42,321 bases of DNA from Proteiniclasticum sediminis (GTDB lineage Bacteria > Bacillota > Clostridia > Clostridiales > Clostridiaceae). Under the pieces are notes generated by a model, which had not been told where the DNA came from, made no database searches, and saw only the letters and a list, made by a program, of their open reading frames with translations. Position 1 is the stretch's first letter. Each line of letters starts with the position of its first letter. Both the position numbers and the translations under genes were made by a program. Location of the stretch: the NCBI RefSeq assembly GCF_018128025.1, contig NZ_JAGSCS010000023.1, positions 1 through 42,321 of the forward strand, in the 5' to 3' direction. This document shows positions 22,421-31,600 of the stretch, one piece after another.

Positions 22421-23552
22421 AATCGTTTTCCTCCATAAAATCATTTTTGGCTGTGTTCATGACCGGGCGTTTGTCGCTTTCCGGTACAAGTGTGGGTTTG
22501 CCCTGCGGCTTTTCGATGTAGGCCGCGAGTAGTTCGTCAAAACGGGATTTACCGAGCAGCTTTTGCATGGCAGTGACGCCGAGGACCTTGTGGTCATAAG
22601 GGTCATAACCTGCGCTGCTTACTGTGTTGGCGACTGCTGTTTCATTGGTGTATTTGCGATTGGAGCGGCCTTCGACCAGCTTCCAACCGTTCCATTCCTT
22701 ACCGCTGATAGCCTGCTGCAGGGCGTATTCCTTGATGTCCGTGGCCCATGCGACAAGGTCATCGACGCGGGTAAGGATTTCTTCGACCTCCTCATCAGTA
22801 AGTAGCGGCGGTAGCTTGAAGTCATAGCGTGCAAGCTCTAGGTTGGCATCGGCTCTGGCTCGGCAGTCGTACTTTGCCTTGCAGAAACCGCACCATTCAC
22901 CGCAGAAAAAGTTACCGTCACCGGCAAAAGCAAGATCGGCTGTGGGCTTGAGCACCTCGTCCGCCCAGAGGTATAGCTCATCTTTTGAGAGCTCGTAGGT
23001 GCTGACGTTATCGCGGCGTGGTTGATAAATGGTCATGCGAACGGTGTCGATGTCGTAGATTCCGTCAAACAGCTCCAGGGCACCAAGGGCGTAACACTGC
23101 ATCTGAGGATTCTTTTCCGCGCTTACGAGAACGCCAAGCCCATGTTTGTAGTCGCATATCTGCAAGGTACCATCCGCAATAATGATGCAGTCCGCTGTGC
23201 CGAAGCCGGACTCTACCCAGCGAGAGAAGTCCACACGCTGCTCAATCAGGACGACCGGGTCAGCACAGTTTTGCTTGGCTGCTTCTACCTGTTCGAGAAT
23301 ATAGGTGGCGTAGCCAGAAGCGCAGTCGGCCATTTCTTCGTTGAACCATGTGAGGTTTTCAGTGGGGTCCTTTGCCTCCATGCCAAGTGCCCGGCGGAGT
23401 TTGTACTCACAAAGCTCGTGAGCGTCTGTGCCTTCGGCAGCGTAATTGCTGCCCTTATCGTCGTAGCTCTCACAGAGCCGAGCCGAGGGCGGACAACGGA
23501 GCCAGCGTTCGGAGCTGGATGCTGAGAGAAGAGCGTGTCCTTTAGCTGGCAT
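22413..23552 (-). CDS. DUF2800 Cas4-like exonuclease
   Basis: 379 residues starting MPAKGHALLSASSSERWLRC. The PD-(D/E)XK motifs are GTDAHELCEYKLRRAL, FGTADCIIIADGTLQICDYK and the QxxxY-like PQMQCYALGALE. The cysteines in CGEWCGFCKAKYDCRAR, with an early Cys (RC-PP), suggest the iron-sulfur cluster seen in Cas4/AddB-type nucleases. It likely resects DNA ends in phage recombination with the DUF2815 protein. It overlaps the previous gene by 11 bases. Confidence 0.9.
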   Translation of the reverse strand: MPAKGHALLSASSSERWLRCPPSARLCESYDDKGSNYAAEGTDAHELCEYKLRRALGMEAKDPTENLTWFNEEMADCASGYATYILEQVEAAKQNCADPVVLIEQRVDFSRWVESGFGTADCIIIADGTLQICDYKHGLGVLVSAEKNPQMQCYALGALELFDGIYDIDTVRMTIYQPRRDNVSTYELSKDELYLWADEVLKPTADLAFAGDGNFFCGEWCGFCKAKYDCRARADANLELARYDFKLPPLLTDEEVEEILTRVDDLVAWATDIKEYALQQAISGKEWNGWKLVEGRSNRKYTNETAVANTVSSAGYDPYDHKVLGVTAMQKLLGKSRFDELLAAYIEKPQGKPTLVPESDKRPVMNTAKNDFMEENDYE

Positions 23553-23853
23553 CGTTCAGTCCCTCCACATCTGCAAGCAGTGCCTTGTAGTTGGCCGGGT
23601 CAATACCGGACAGCTTATCGGCACCGTACTTCTGGAGCAGAGAGCGAATCTGAACGGTGAAGCCAGCGCGGGATTTGTTTGCGAGAACTGCTCTGACCGC
23701 TTCCAAAGTAAGTACCGGCTCGGTGGGTGTAGGTTCCGGCGTTGGTTCATTGCTACTAAACTGCTCCGCCAGCCAGTTTGCAGCTTCGTTAATAGCTGCA
23801 GCGGCTCTGTGCAGTTCTTCGATGGTCATGGCCATGTCGCTCATTTTGCTCAT
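23542..23853 (-). CDS. Phage protein, function unknown (often mislabelled 'rrp5')
   Basis: The start is set at ATG 23853 (MSKMSDMAMTIEELHRAAAA), with GGAGG 8 bases upstream; the frame remains open to 23892. It has 103 residues: an N-terminal helix, a TPEPTPTEP linker, then LTLEAVRAVLANKSRAGFTV QIRSLLQKYG, a small helical domain reminiscent of DNA-binding SAP/HeH-type units. Relatives carry the name 'rRNA biogenesis protein rrp5', which has no support. It is first in the DUF2800-DUF2815-polymerase run. Confidence 0.7.
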   Translation of the reverse strand: MSKMSDMAMTIEELHRAAAAINEAANWLAEQFSSNEPTPEPTPTEPVLTLEAVRAVLANKSRAGFTVQIRSLLQKYGADKLSGIDPANYKALLADVEGLNDAS

Positions 23854-24004
23854 TTGCTTTTCCTCCTTCCTTGGATTGGCTTTGTCCGGCAAGCAAGGTC
23901 AGTTTTCTTGCCAACCGCATGGATACAACGCTGATTGCAGTGAGAACATCTACGAGTTCATCATCTGCAGCGCAGCTCCGTGGTCTTGTCTGTGCCTTAT
24001 GCAT
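23789..24004 (-). CDS. Small phage protein (71 aa), overlaps next gene
   Basis: ATG at 24004 follows GGAGGTG and gives MHKAQTRPRSCAADDELVDV, then LTAISVVSMRLARKLTLLAG, with a hydrophilic C-terminus. The last 21 codons overlap the following gene in another frame. An upstream TTG would extend it by 18 residues through the leader. The N-terminal 45 residues look conserved for this phage group. Its ribosome binding site can be covered by the leader at 24010-24087. Confidence 0.55.
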   Translation of the reverse strand: MHKAQTRPRSCAADDELVDVLTAISVVSMRLARKLTLLAGQSQSKEGGKANEQNERHGHDHRRTAQSRCSY

Positions 24005-24009
24005 TCGTT

Positions 24010-24087
24010 TCACCTCCTTGGAAGGAGCGATTGTCGTTTTGCTCTTTCCACTACCCAATGGAGGTGAGAATGCGGTTTGAACGAAAA
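24010..24087 (-). promoter_or_regulatory. Shine-Dalgarno-masking leader, copy B
   Basis: On the minus strand TCACCTCC (24067-24060) is complementary to GGAGGTGA (24017-24010), the ribosome binding site of the 71-aa gene. TTTTCGTTCAAACC and ACCTCCATTGGGTAGT upstream match copy A at 19570-19646, although the loop sequences differ. Confidence 0.6.
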
Positions 24088-24148
24088 TCAGGAAAAAAGA
24101 TTTTCTCCGGCCACCAGTTTTGGCAGCCGGAGAAGGTTGGATGCGGCA

Positions 24149-24676
24149 TCAGATGTAGTCGCGTAGTAGCTCCCGCAAAGCGTCGAATGCTTTTTTCTTT
24201 TTATAGTTGATAGTGGATTGCCGAGTAATGCCCATGATGGAAGCAATCTCTCGTTCGGACTTTTCCTGAAGCAGAAGTTCACAGATGCGGCGGCCGTCTG
24301 GATCGAGCTCGTCCAATTTGTAGATAAGGGTATCAAGCAGTTCGCGATCCTCTAGGATTGACTGAGCACCTGGAGTATCGTCTGCCAAGTCATCGAGCCA
24401 ACTCTTTTCATTTCCGTCGTCGTCGGTCACGGTGTAATCAAGTGATAGTTCATCGCCAGCCTTGTGAAAACGGCAGGTCCAGCAGTCCATATCGCAGAGG
24501 TAGCGTTTGTTTGCTGGGCAGACACAGCGGCCGTGCTCCTGTTGCCTGCGACGATAAGCATTGATGTCACGGTAATAGTTGTTATAGTCGGTTTTGCTGA
24601 CAGACACCCACTGGTGCAGGTCCTTGAGGTAGATTTTGCGTTCGTTAGATTGATTCTGATTTGCATTGTTTGACAT
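24149..24676 (-). CDS. Phage sigma-factor-like transcription regulator
   Basis: 175 residues with AAAGGAG upstream. The C-terminal region (ELDPDGRRICELLLQEKSER, then EIASIMGITRQSTINYKKKK) is a sigma-70 region 4 type helix-turn-helix. The middle contains a cysteine cluster (CVCPANKRYLCDMDCWTC) that could bind a metal. It lies at the head of the early operon, downstream of a structured leader. It probably switches on phage genes; whether it acts as a true sigma factor is unknown. Confidence 0.8.
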   Translation of the reverse strand: MSNNANQNQSNERKIYLKDLHQWVSVSKTDYNNYYRDINAYRRRQQEHGRCVCPANKRYLCDMDCWTCRFHKAGDELSLDYTVTDDDGNEKSWLDDLADDTPGAQSILEDRELLDTLIYKLDELDPDGRRICELLLQEKSEREIASIMGITRQSTINYKKKKAFDALRELLRDYI

Positions 24677-24690
24677 AAAATGGCTCCTTT

Positions 24691-24806
24691 GAATTTCAAA
24701 TTTTTGAAATCCGCGAGAGCCGCTTAATATCCGGAAGACATAGAAAGACGGCAGTCGAACACCTTTTTTAGGTATTCCGACTGCCGTCTTGCGGTCTCGC
24801 GGATTT
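24691..24806 (-). promoter_or_regulatory. Nested hairpin leader before the sigma-like gene
   Basis: Three nested or adjacent structures: ATTTCAAA-TT-TTTGAAAT near 24693-24710; outer arms AAATCCGCGAGAGCCGC (24707-24723) and GCGGTCTCGCGGATTT (24791-24806); and an inner 13-bp stem AAGACGGCAGTCG (24745-24757) with CGACTGCCGTCTT (24778-24790). On the minus strand the inner stem is followed by TTTCTATGTC, so it could terminate transcription. The outer fold would act as a whole. A small RNA is an alternative. Confidence 0.65.
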
Positions 24807-24825
24807 AGTTATTTAGTTATTCCAT

Positions 24826-24981
24826 TTATGCAACAGACTTTTTGCGATGTGTAATTTCTAATGTACCGTCGGATTTAAACTCAATTCTTGTTATCCAGCC
24901 TTTTTCAAGTCGTTCTACAGCTTTTGCGTTTTCATCAACACAGTATACAAGCCTATTTTCTGGATTTCGTACCTCGTTCAT
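24826..24981 (-). CDS. Small early phage protein (51 aa)
   Basis: ATG at 24981 with GGAGG 6 bases upstream, TAA at 24826. The sequence is MNEVRNPENRLVYCVDENAK, then AVERLEKGWITRIEFKSDGT and LEITHRKKSVA. It looks like a small beta-rich protein with a short helix. Similar small proteins occur at the start of phage early operons in Clostridia; no function is assigned. It is the most upstream minus-strand gene, facing the plus-strand defence operon. Confidence 0.65.
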   Translation of the reverse strand: MNEVRNPENRLVYCVDENAKAVERLEKGWITRIEFKSDGTLEITHRKKSVA

Positions 24982-25229
24982 CTTTTACCTCCAAACATAA
25001 TTTTTGCGTTCGTAAAATTGTTGTTGATAAACGCAGTGCGCAGATATATAATTAACATGTATTGGTATTTGCGCACCTTCAACCAAAGTAGATAGATATG
25101 ATCAAGCTTTGGTTGATCAACATTTCTTGTCCTTGACACTTTAAATTATATTTGGAGTTGAGATGAGGAACCGTACAGATACGAACTTACGCGAACACTT
25201 GCGAACATTTATTGGGGGAGGTGATTTCT
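24982..25229. promoter_or_regulatory. Divergent control region between phage early genes and defence operon
   Basis: No gene is seen here. Two inverted repeats stand out: GTGCGCAGATA (25036-25046) with TATTTGCGCAC (25066-25076), one mismatch; and TCAACCAAAG (25079-25088) with CTTTGGTTGA (25107-25116), perfect. TTGACA occurs at 25134-25139 on the plus strand with an AT-rich stretch after it, but no convincing -10 at 17 bases. Promoters for both directions must lie here; the repeats are probable operators. Confidence 0.6.
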
Positions 25230-26183
25230 ATGACGTTTAGCGAATTGGCAAATTTGCTTTATCCATATTGCGGACAAGGGCAGAAAAACTCTGATTTCGT
25301 CGTTTCGCTTATTGATAACATCATGGAAAATGCATCTGATGATGAAGGTTACAATGAATATAATCCGCTGGTTTCGCTTGTTCCGAGGAACTTGGAAAAC
25401 TACTTTAGCGGAGGCCGTCCAATCAGTCAGAAAAATGCTTCCATTATTCTCGGACTTTTAGATAAAAGTAAATTTGTGGACTACCTTGAGCTGTTGCCAA
25501 CTGATGCTCTTTCAGGAATTGCGATGGCTCTAAATGATAATGGGATTTTTGTTTCCGACTTAGATGTCCCCCAAAGATGCGCCGACCTATTAGAACAGGT
25601 ATTAAAGGAATGCTCTAGAAAAAAAGCAGATCGCGCGAAGTTTAGATCATCAACTGAAACATCAGAAGAACTTATACCAACACAAGCGAAGGTTACTCCA
25701 GTAAGGCGTTTTAAACCATTAGTCCAATTAAGCCCTCCTGACGAGGTGGAAATACAGGAAATCCCATACATAACTGAGTTATTAGCTGCTTATGGAGATG
25801 CCGAAAATATGGTGGGATTCGATAGAGAAGACCTTGCATCTTATCCAGGGTATACCGATAACTTTAACCGTCATAGAAAAGACTTTTTTTCTGCTGAAAG
25901 TGTAAGACGAGGAATACGCGAGGCCTATGGTGACGCTGATCCCGATCAATTTGAAGTATTAAAAGACGAAACATTCGATGGCATTATTGATGTTTGGGAA
26001 CAGGACTTCGCACATGGATTTCGTCGCCTAGGTGAAGTCATGATACAAGCCTCCAAAATCCGTATCGATAGGTGTTGGCTGGTGAGAGATACTGATTGGA
26101 TTGGTAATAGCCAGAAAAAAGGAGTATGCCACATCCTTGTCAACGATGGCAGAATTAAAGGATGGGTGAAAAATGGTAGATAA
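25230..26183 (+). CDS. ABC-3C system effector-type component
   Basis: The start is at ATG 25230 with GGGAGGTGA upstream (the frame opens earlier at 25212). It has 317 residues. The C-terminal 140 residues (RHRKDFFSAESVRRGIREAY, then DETFDGIIDVWEQDFAHGFR and SKIRIDRCWLVRDTDWIGNS) match the conserved C-terminal domain of ABC three-component systems, which couples an effector to the ABC ATPase. The N-terminal half is helical (MTFSELANLLYPYCGQGQKN) and shows no enzyme motif I know; a proline-rich linker follows near residue 160. It overlaps the middle component gene by 11 bases. Confidence 0.7.
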   Translation: MTFSELANLLYPYCGQGQKNSDFVVSLIDNIMENASDDEGYNEYNPLVSLVPRNLENYFSGGRPISQKNASIILGLLDKSKFVDYLELLPTDALSGIAMALNDNGIFVSDLDVPQRCADLLEQVLKECSRKKADRAKFRSSTETSEELIPTQAKVTPVRRFKPLVQLSPPDEVEIQEIPYITELLAAYGDAENMVGFDREDLASYPGYTDNFNRHRKDFFSAESVRRGIREAYGDADPDQFEVLKDETFDGIIDVWEQDFAHGFRRLGEVMIQASKIRIDRCWLVRDTDWIGNSQKKGVCHILVNDGRIKGWVKNGR

Positions 26184-26634
26184 AGTTTTTAATACAACTT
26201 TTGAAGTATCTTTACGCGTTATGCTAATTTTGGCAGCTGATGAAGAACCCAAAACAGCAGATACAATAGCCATTACCGACTTTATTACTGGTTACGGTAA
26301 AAATTTTGGGATTTCAGATGAAAACTTGCATGGTGATAACAGCTATGGTTTCAGTGAATTTACAGCACGAAGAAGCCTCGTAATAAAAGCTTTGCGATCA
26401 CTCGTTTTAGATGGACTTGTGTCTGTTTCCGAAGGCAAAGGCGGTTTTCGATATGTTGCTAACGAAACCGGTATTCGTTATGCATTATCACTTAAGAGTG
26501 GCTATGCTCGCGAATATAGGAAAACTGTAAAGAGTGTAATATCTTTTATTTCAGAAAAAACGGAGCGTGAACTGATTTCCTTTGTAGGAAGAAATTCTGT
26601 TGGATCATTGCAGTTAGGAGGAAGAAATGGCTAA
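26173..26634 (+). CDS. ABC-3C middle component (MC2-like)
   Basis: 153 residues. It opens VFNTTFEVSLRVMLILAADE, the typical start of ABC-3C middle components, and continues as a winged-helix-like protein (ARRSLVIKALRSLVLDGLVS, then EGKGGFRYVANETG). In the ABC-3C model of Aravind and colleagues this protein bridges effector and ATPase. Both gene junctions overlap (11 and 8 bases), indicating co-translation. Confidence 0.78.
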   Translation: MVDKVFNTTFEVSLRVMLILAADEEPKTADTIAITDFITGYGKNFGISDENLHGDNSYGFSEFTARRSLVIKALRSLVLDGLVSVSEGKGGFRYVANETGIRYALSLKSGYAREYRKTVKSVISFISEKTERELISFVGRNSVGSLQLGGRNG

Positions 26635-28411
26635 TTTTTATATAAAGAAGATCGTTGCCTCCGGCAAAGGGAAAACGGACTCAGTCATTGAATTCGAAGC
26701 AGGTCTAAATATTATCTGCGGACCCTCGAATACTGGAAAAAGTTATATTATCGAATGCATCGATTTTATGTTTGGCAGTGGTACTAAACCATTTAGTGAG
26801 ACCATCGGTTACGACACTATATCAATGGTTGTTGCGAACGAGAAAGATCAAAAGATAAGACTAGAACGTCAGCTTGGAAGAAATATTGTTCGTGTATCAA
26901 GTAACGTGCCAAACATCGAAAGCGGAGACTATGGTGGACGAAATAAGGAACTTAAATTAAGTGATCTCTGGCTATCACTTATTGCAATTCAAGGAGAACA
27001 CAAAGTCATTACCAATGAGCGGTTCGAAGCCAAGGCTTTAACCTGGCGTACGTTCTTACACACTTTTCTAATTAAAGAAGATAATGTGTTTCAGAAGCCA
27101 TCAATTATTAAGCATGCAGGGTTTTCTGTACCGACTGCGCCTCTATCTGCCTTTTTGTTCTTTCTGAGAGGTGCTGATTTCAATGAATTTATCCCACAAG
27201 AAAAACCCGAGATACGTAAGGCGAAGAAAAGGGCTGTAAAGGACTATATAAATAAAGAGCTTTCATCATTGTCTGAGAGATATAGAGAACTCAGTGACAC
27301 GCTTCATTCAATAGAAGATGTGGATGTTAATCATGAAATGCAATTGATTATCAATCAGATTGAAAACACAGAAATGAGGATTGCTCAGGCATCTCAAAGG
27401 AGCCGACAATTGCTTGAGCAAATCTACTCTATCAGCGCCAAGTTGGAAGAATGCGTATTTCTTAGTGACAGATACAAATCATTAAGAAGTCAATATAATT
27501 CAGACATCAAACGGCTGACCTTTATTGTTGAGGGGGAAATGCATGCTGGTGAGCTTCCGGAAAATAAAAAATGCCCGTTTTGCGACAGCAACCTGCCGGA
27601 ACACGAGCACGAATCCTATATTGAAGCCTCCAGAGAGGAATTGAAGCGCATTGTATCTCAACTAAGAGATCTTAATGAGGTAGAAAAGCAAGTTGCTGCT
27701 GAGTCTGAAACCCTAGAACTTCATCTCTTGCAGTTGCGTGAGGAAAATTCAGGTGTTCTTGCATTAATCGATAATGAGCTTGCACCTCAAGCTACCACCC
27801 TAAGAAAAGCATTAGAAGATTACCGCACTGTGCTTAAAATTCAAAATGAAATTGATGTTTTGCAGAAATTCGCCAGCAATATGAACACTGACTTAGCTGA
27901 ATATGAAAAAGAAGATGAGTCAGATTTGAAGTATAAGCCCAAGGAGCACTTCGGAAGTGAGTTCTTAGAAAGAATTAACAACTATTTGGTCGAAATGCTC
28001 AAAGCATGTAACTATGAGTATCTTCTATCAGCAAGGTTTTCTCTCGACAGTTTCGACATTGTTGTTAATGGGTGTAAAAAAGAAAATGAAGGCAAAGGAT
28101 TTCGGGCGTTTCTTAACACTATACTCGCCTTCACCTTTATGAAACATCTGTCATTGCATGGAAAATATGCACCAAAAATGTTGATTGTTGATTCACCAAT
28201 ACTATCCCTAAAGGAGCGTGGGACTGAGAAAGCAACTGACAGTATGAAGGCCTCGCTATTCCGCTATCTCCTTCAAAACCAAAACTATGGTCAGATTATC
28301 ATTGTTGAGAACGATATACCTGAGTTGGATTACGGCAGCGCTAATGTAGTTCGGTTCACAATGGATGAAGAGGATGGTCGCTATGGTTTCTTGGATGGCG
28401 TACGCAATTAG
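26627..28411 (+). CDS. Rad50-like ABC ATPase of the ABC-3C system
   Basis: 594 residues. Walker A is GPSNTGKS (32-39). A long coiled coil (about 200-300 and 330-420) surrounds a zinc-hook-like KCPFCDSNLP (CPFC at 316-319). The C-terminal half has the ABC region near 500 (GKGFRAFLNTILAFTFMKHL) and Walker B-like MLIVDSPILSLKERG. This is a compact SMC/Rad50 relative that probably senses DNA or nucleoprotein structures of invaders and triggers the effector. The gene overlaps the middle component gene by 8 bases. Confidence 0.82.
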   Translation: MANFYIKKIVASGKGKTDSVIEFEAGLNIICGPSNTGKSYIIECIDFMFGSGTKPFSETIGYDTISMVVANEKDQKIRLERQLGRNIVRVSSNVPNIESGDYGGRNKELKLSDLWLSLIAIQGEHKVITNERFEAKALTWRTFLHTFLIKEDNVFQKPSIIKHAGFSVPTAPLSAFLFFLRGADFNEFIPQEKPEIRKAKKRAVKDYINKELSSLSERYRELSDTLHSIEDVDVNHEMQLIINQIENTEMRIAQASQRSRQLLEQIYSISAKLEECVFLSDRYKSLRSQYNSDIKRLTFIVEGEMHAGELPENKKCPFCDSNLPEHEHESYIEASREELKRIVSQLRDLNEVEKQVAAESETLELHLLQLREENSGVLALIDNELAPQATTLRKALEDYRTVLKIQNEIDVLQKFASNMNTDLAEYEKEDESDLKYKPKEHFGSEFLERINNYLVEMLKACNYEYLLSARFSLDSFDIVVNGCKKENEGKGFRAFLNTILAFTFMKHLSLHGKYAPKMLIVDSPILSLKERGTEKATDSMKASLFRYLLQNQNYGQIIIVENDIPELDYGSANVVRFTMDEEDGRYGFLDGVRN

Positions 28412-28434
28412 AAGACCCGGGAGGAGGCATTATA

Positions 28435-28650
28435 ATGGCCATAAGTTACAATAAATTATGGAAGCTACTTATTGATAAAAAAATGAACAAACGGGATTTG
28501 AAGCGTGTTTCCGGAATTAGTACAGCTTCTATCGCCAAATTAGGCAAAGGCGAAAATATAACAACTGATGTTCTACTCAAAATATGTAAGGCTCTTGAAT
28601 GCGATATCGCTGACATTATGGAGATTGAGCCAGAGAAAAAGGAGGATTGA
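28435..28650 (+). CDS. XRE-type HTH regulator
   Basis: 71 residues: MAISYNKLWKLLIDKKMNKR, then LKRVSGISTASIAKLGKGEN and VLLKICKALECDIADIMEIE, the full five-helix Cro/CI-like domain of the YozG type. GGGAGGAGG lies 10 bases before ATG. It sits 23 bases after the ABC ATPase and 4 bases before the helicase gene. Such small regulators commonly control restriction-type operons to avoid self-damage. It may bind the inverted repeats at 25036-25116 or a nearer site (inference). Confidence 0.9.
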   Translation: MAISYNKLWKLLIDKKMNKRDLKRVSGISTASIAKLGKGENITTDVLLKICKALECDIADIMEIEPEKKED

Positions 28651-28654
28651 GCCT

Positions 28655-31600
28655 ATGGCTCGACTTGAAGATATCACTATTGGCACAAGCGTAACCGGCA
28701 TAGCGGGTGGATCACCTGTAAGTGTTGTTGCGGTAAAATGGCACGGCACAAATGCTATGACAGTTACGTTTAGGAACGCCAGTGGAAATGTGGCTGAACA
28801 GATACTTTATAGGGAAGATGAGGAACGACTAAATGTAGCTGATAGCAGCCTGCCATGGAGCTTTGATGCAGACGCGAATCTGCTCCGACTAACATCGGAA
28901 GCCTACCGCATCAACCTCGCTCATATATTTGACCCATACCTTGCAGTTCATACATCTGCAATTGAGCCTTTGCCGCACCAGATCTCGGCAGTTTATCAAG
29001 AGATGCTCTCACGCTTGCCGCTCCGTTACATTCTTGCGGACGATCCTGGTGCAGGTAAGACCATTATGACAGGATTATTTCTTAAAGAACTACTCGTTCG
29101 AGGTGACTTGAAGCGCTGTATGATTGTTTCACCTGGCAATTTAGCAGAGCAGTGGCAGGACGAGCTCTATCGTAAGTTTAACTTGCGATTTGAAATCCTA
29201 ACCAATGATCGCATCGAGTCGGCGATTACGGGAAATGTATTCGCAGAGATGAACCTGTGTATAGTCCGTCTAGATAAGTTAGCCCGTAACGAACAAATTC
29301 AAGAAAAACTTAGTGTTACAGATTGGGATTTGATTGTCTGCGATGAAGCACACAAGATGTCGGCGACTGTTTGGGGCGGCGAAGTTAAATATACAAAACG
29401 GTTTCAGCTGGGAAGATTATTATCCTCGATAACAAGACATTTTCTGCTATTGACCGCAACACCACACAACGGCAAAGAAGAGGATTTTCAGCTATTTATG
29501 TCGCTCATTGACCAAGACCGCTTCGAGGGTGTAGCCCGAAGCGGTAATCAGGCTGTGGATGTTTCAGATGTTATGCGCCGGCTCGTGAAAGAGGACTTGT
29601 TGAAGTTTGATGGTACGCCTCTGTTCCCTGAACGTATGGCTTACACGGTAAACTATGACCTGTCACCGAAAGAGGCAGCATTGTATTCTGCTGTAACAGA
29701 TTATGTACAGGAGGAATTTAACCGTGCTGATCAACTGAATAACGAACGCAAAACTACTGTCGGGTTTGCATTGACGATATTGCAGCGTCGATTGGCTTCT
29801 TCACCGGAAGCAATATATCAATCTTTGAAACGTCGCCGTGAACGATTAGAGAATCGCCTTGCTGAAGAACGGCTCGGAAAACGTGCGGCTGAATATACTG
29901 TTCCAAATTATGATGATTACGATGACGACGATTTGCCGTCATCTGAACTGGAAGATACAGAGGAAAAGGTTGTCGACCAAGCCACTGCCGCTCAGACTAT
30001 AGCGGAGCTGGAAGCGGAAATCGCCACGCTGAAAAAACTGGAGCGTATGGCAAATGACGTGAGGCAGAGCGGCGAAGACCGTAAATGGGACGAACTCTCC
30101 CAATTACTTCAGGACAATGGGAACATGTTTGGTGCAGATGGTATGCGCGAAAAATTAATAATCTTTACCGAACATCGCGATACACTCCGTTACCTGACGG
30201 ATAAAATCCGCTCTCTACTTGGAAGAGAGGAAGCTGTTGTCAACATACATGGTGGTATGCTTCGCGACGAACGGCGAAAGGTAGAGGAACTGTTCAAGCA
30301 GGACAAGGAAGTACGTATACTCATTGCTACCGACGCAGCAGGTGAAGGTATCAACTTGCAGCGTGCCCACTTGATGGTTAACTATGACCTGCCTTGGAAT
30401 CCAAATCGACTTGAACAACGTTTCGGACGTATTCACCGAATTGGGCAGACCGAAGTATGTCACCTGTGGAATCTTGTTTCTCAAGAAACCCGTGAGGGTA
30501 TGGTATTCCAGCGACTCTTTGAAAAGCTGGAACAGGAACGTGAAGCGCTTAAAGGCAAGGTTTTTGACGTACTCGGGAAACTAACCTTCAATAATAAATC
30601 CTTACGGGAACTCCTTATTGAAGCTGTACGTTACAACAACCAGGAGGACGTTCGGCGGCGTCTATATGAAGTAGTAGACCATTCCCTTGACCGCGAAGCG
30701 CTGGAGCGGCTTCTTGATGAACATGCACTCACTGAAGATACGATGGATGTAAATCGTGTAATGGCAATCCGTGAAGATATGGAGAGAATGGAAGCACACA
30801 AGTTGCAGCCGCATTTTATTGAGTCATTCTTTTTAGAGGCTTTCCAGAGTGTTGGCGGTAAAATTCGACCGCGTGAAAAAGGGCGTTATGAGATAACCAA
30901 CGTACCGTTTGCCGTCCGCAACCGCGATATGCAAATCGGATTCGGAGAGCCGGTACTTGGGCGATATGAGCGCATATGCTTCGATAAGTCCTATTGCAAC
31001 ATGCAAGGGCTGCCGCAAGCTGCATTGATTGCACCGGGGCACCCACTTTTAGAGGCAACCATCGACCTAATCCGTGAGCGAAATGTTGATGTTCTGAAAC
31101 GCGGCGCTGTGTTTGTTGACGATACAGATTTTAGCACGGACGCGCGGCTACTATTCTACGTCGAGGATTCAGTGCAGGATAGCGTGATTCTACCAAGTGG
31201 CAGTAAGCGCGTCATTTCAAAGCACATTCATTTTGTTGAGATAAAAGAAGATGGTTCAGCAACAAACGCCGGATACGCTCCGTATCTTGACTACCGAGCT
31301 GCAAGTTTGGATGAGCACGCTGCTGTCCGAGAGTTCCTGAATAGCCAGCAGTGGCTTCGAACAAATGTGGAAGACATCGCGGTTGGCTATGCTATTTCAG
31401 AAGTCATCCCTGCCCATGTTGCAGAGGTGCGGGAACGCAAAACTAAGCTCATCGACAAAACTGCCAAGGCTGTGAAAGAGCGGCTGACTGCCGAGATACA
31501 GTACTGGGACTTTCGCAGTGCTGATCTGAAAATGAAAGAAGCAGCAGGAAAAACCAATGCAAAACAGAACTCCCAGATGGCAGCTCGCCGCGCGGAAGAA

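Noticed and set aside
23542-23853. Name 'rRNA biogenesis protein rrp5'
   Set aside because: Used in databases for relatives, but nothing in this 103-residue phage protein resembles the eukaryotic Rrp5.
24004-24058. GSGKSKTT as a Walker A motif
   Set aside because: It arises from translating the Shine-Dalgarno-masking leader upstream of the 71-aa gene; there is no P-loop domain behind it.
25036-25116. CRISPR-like repeat
   Set aside because: These are two single inverted repeats of different sequence, not an array of equal direct repeats with spacers.
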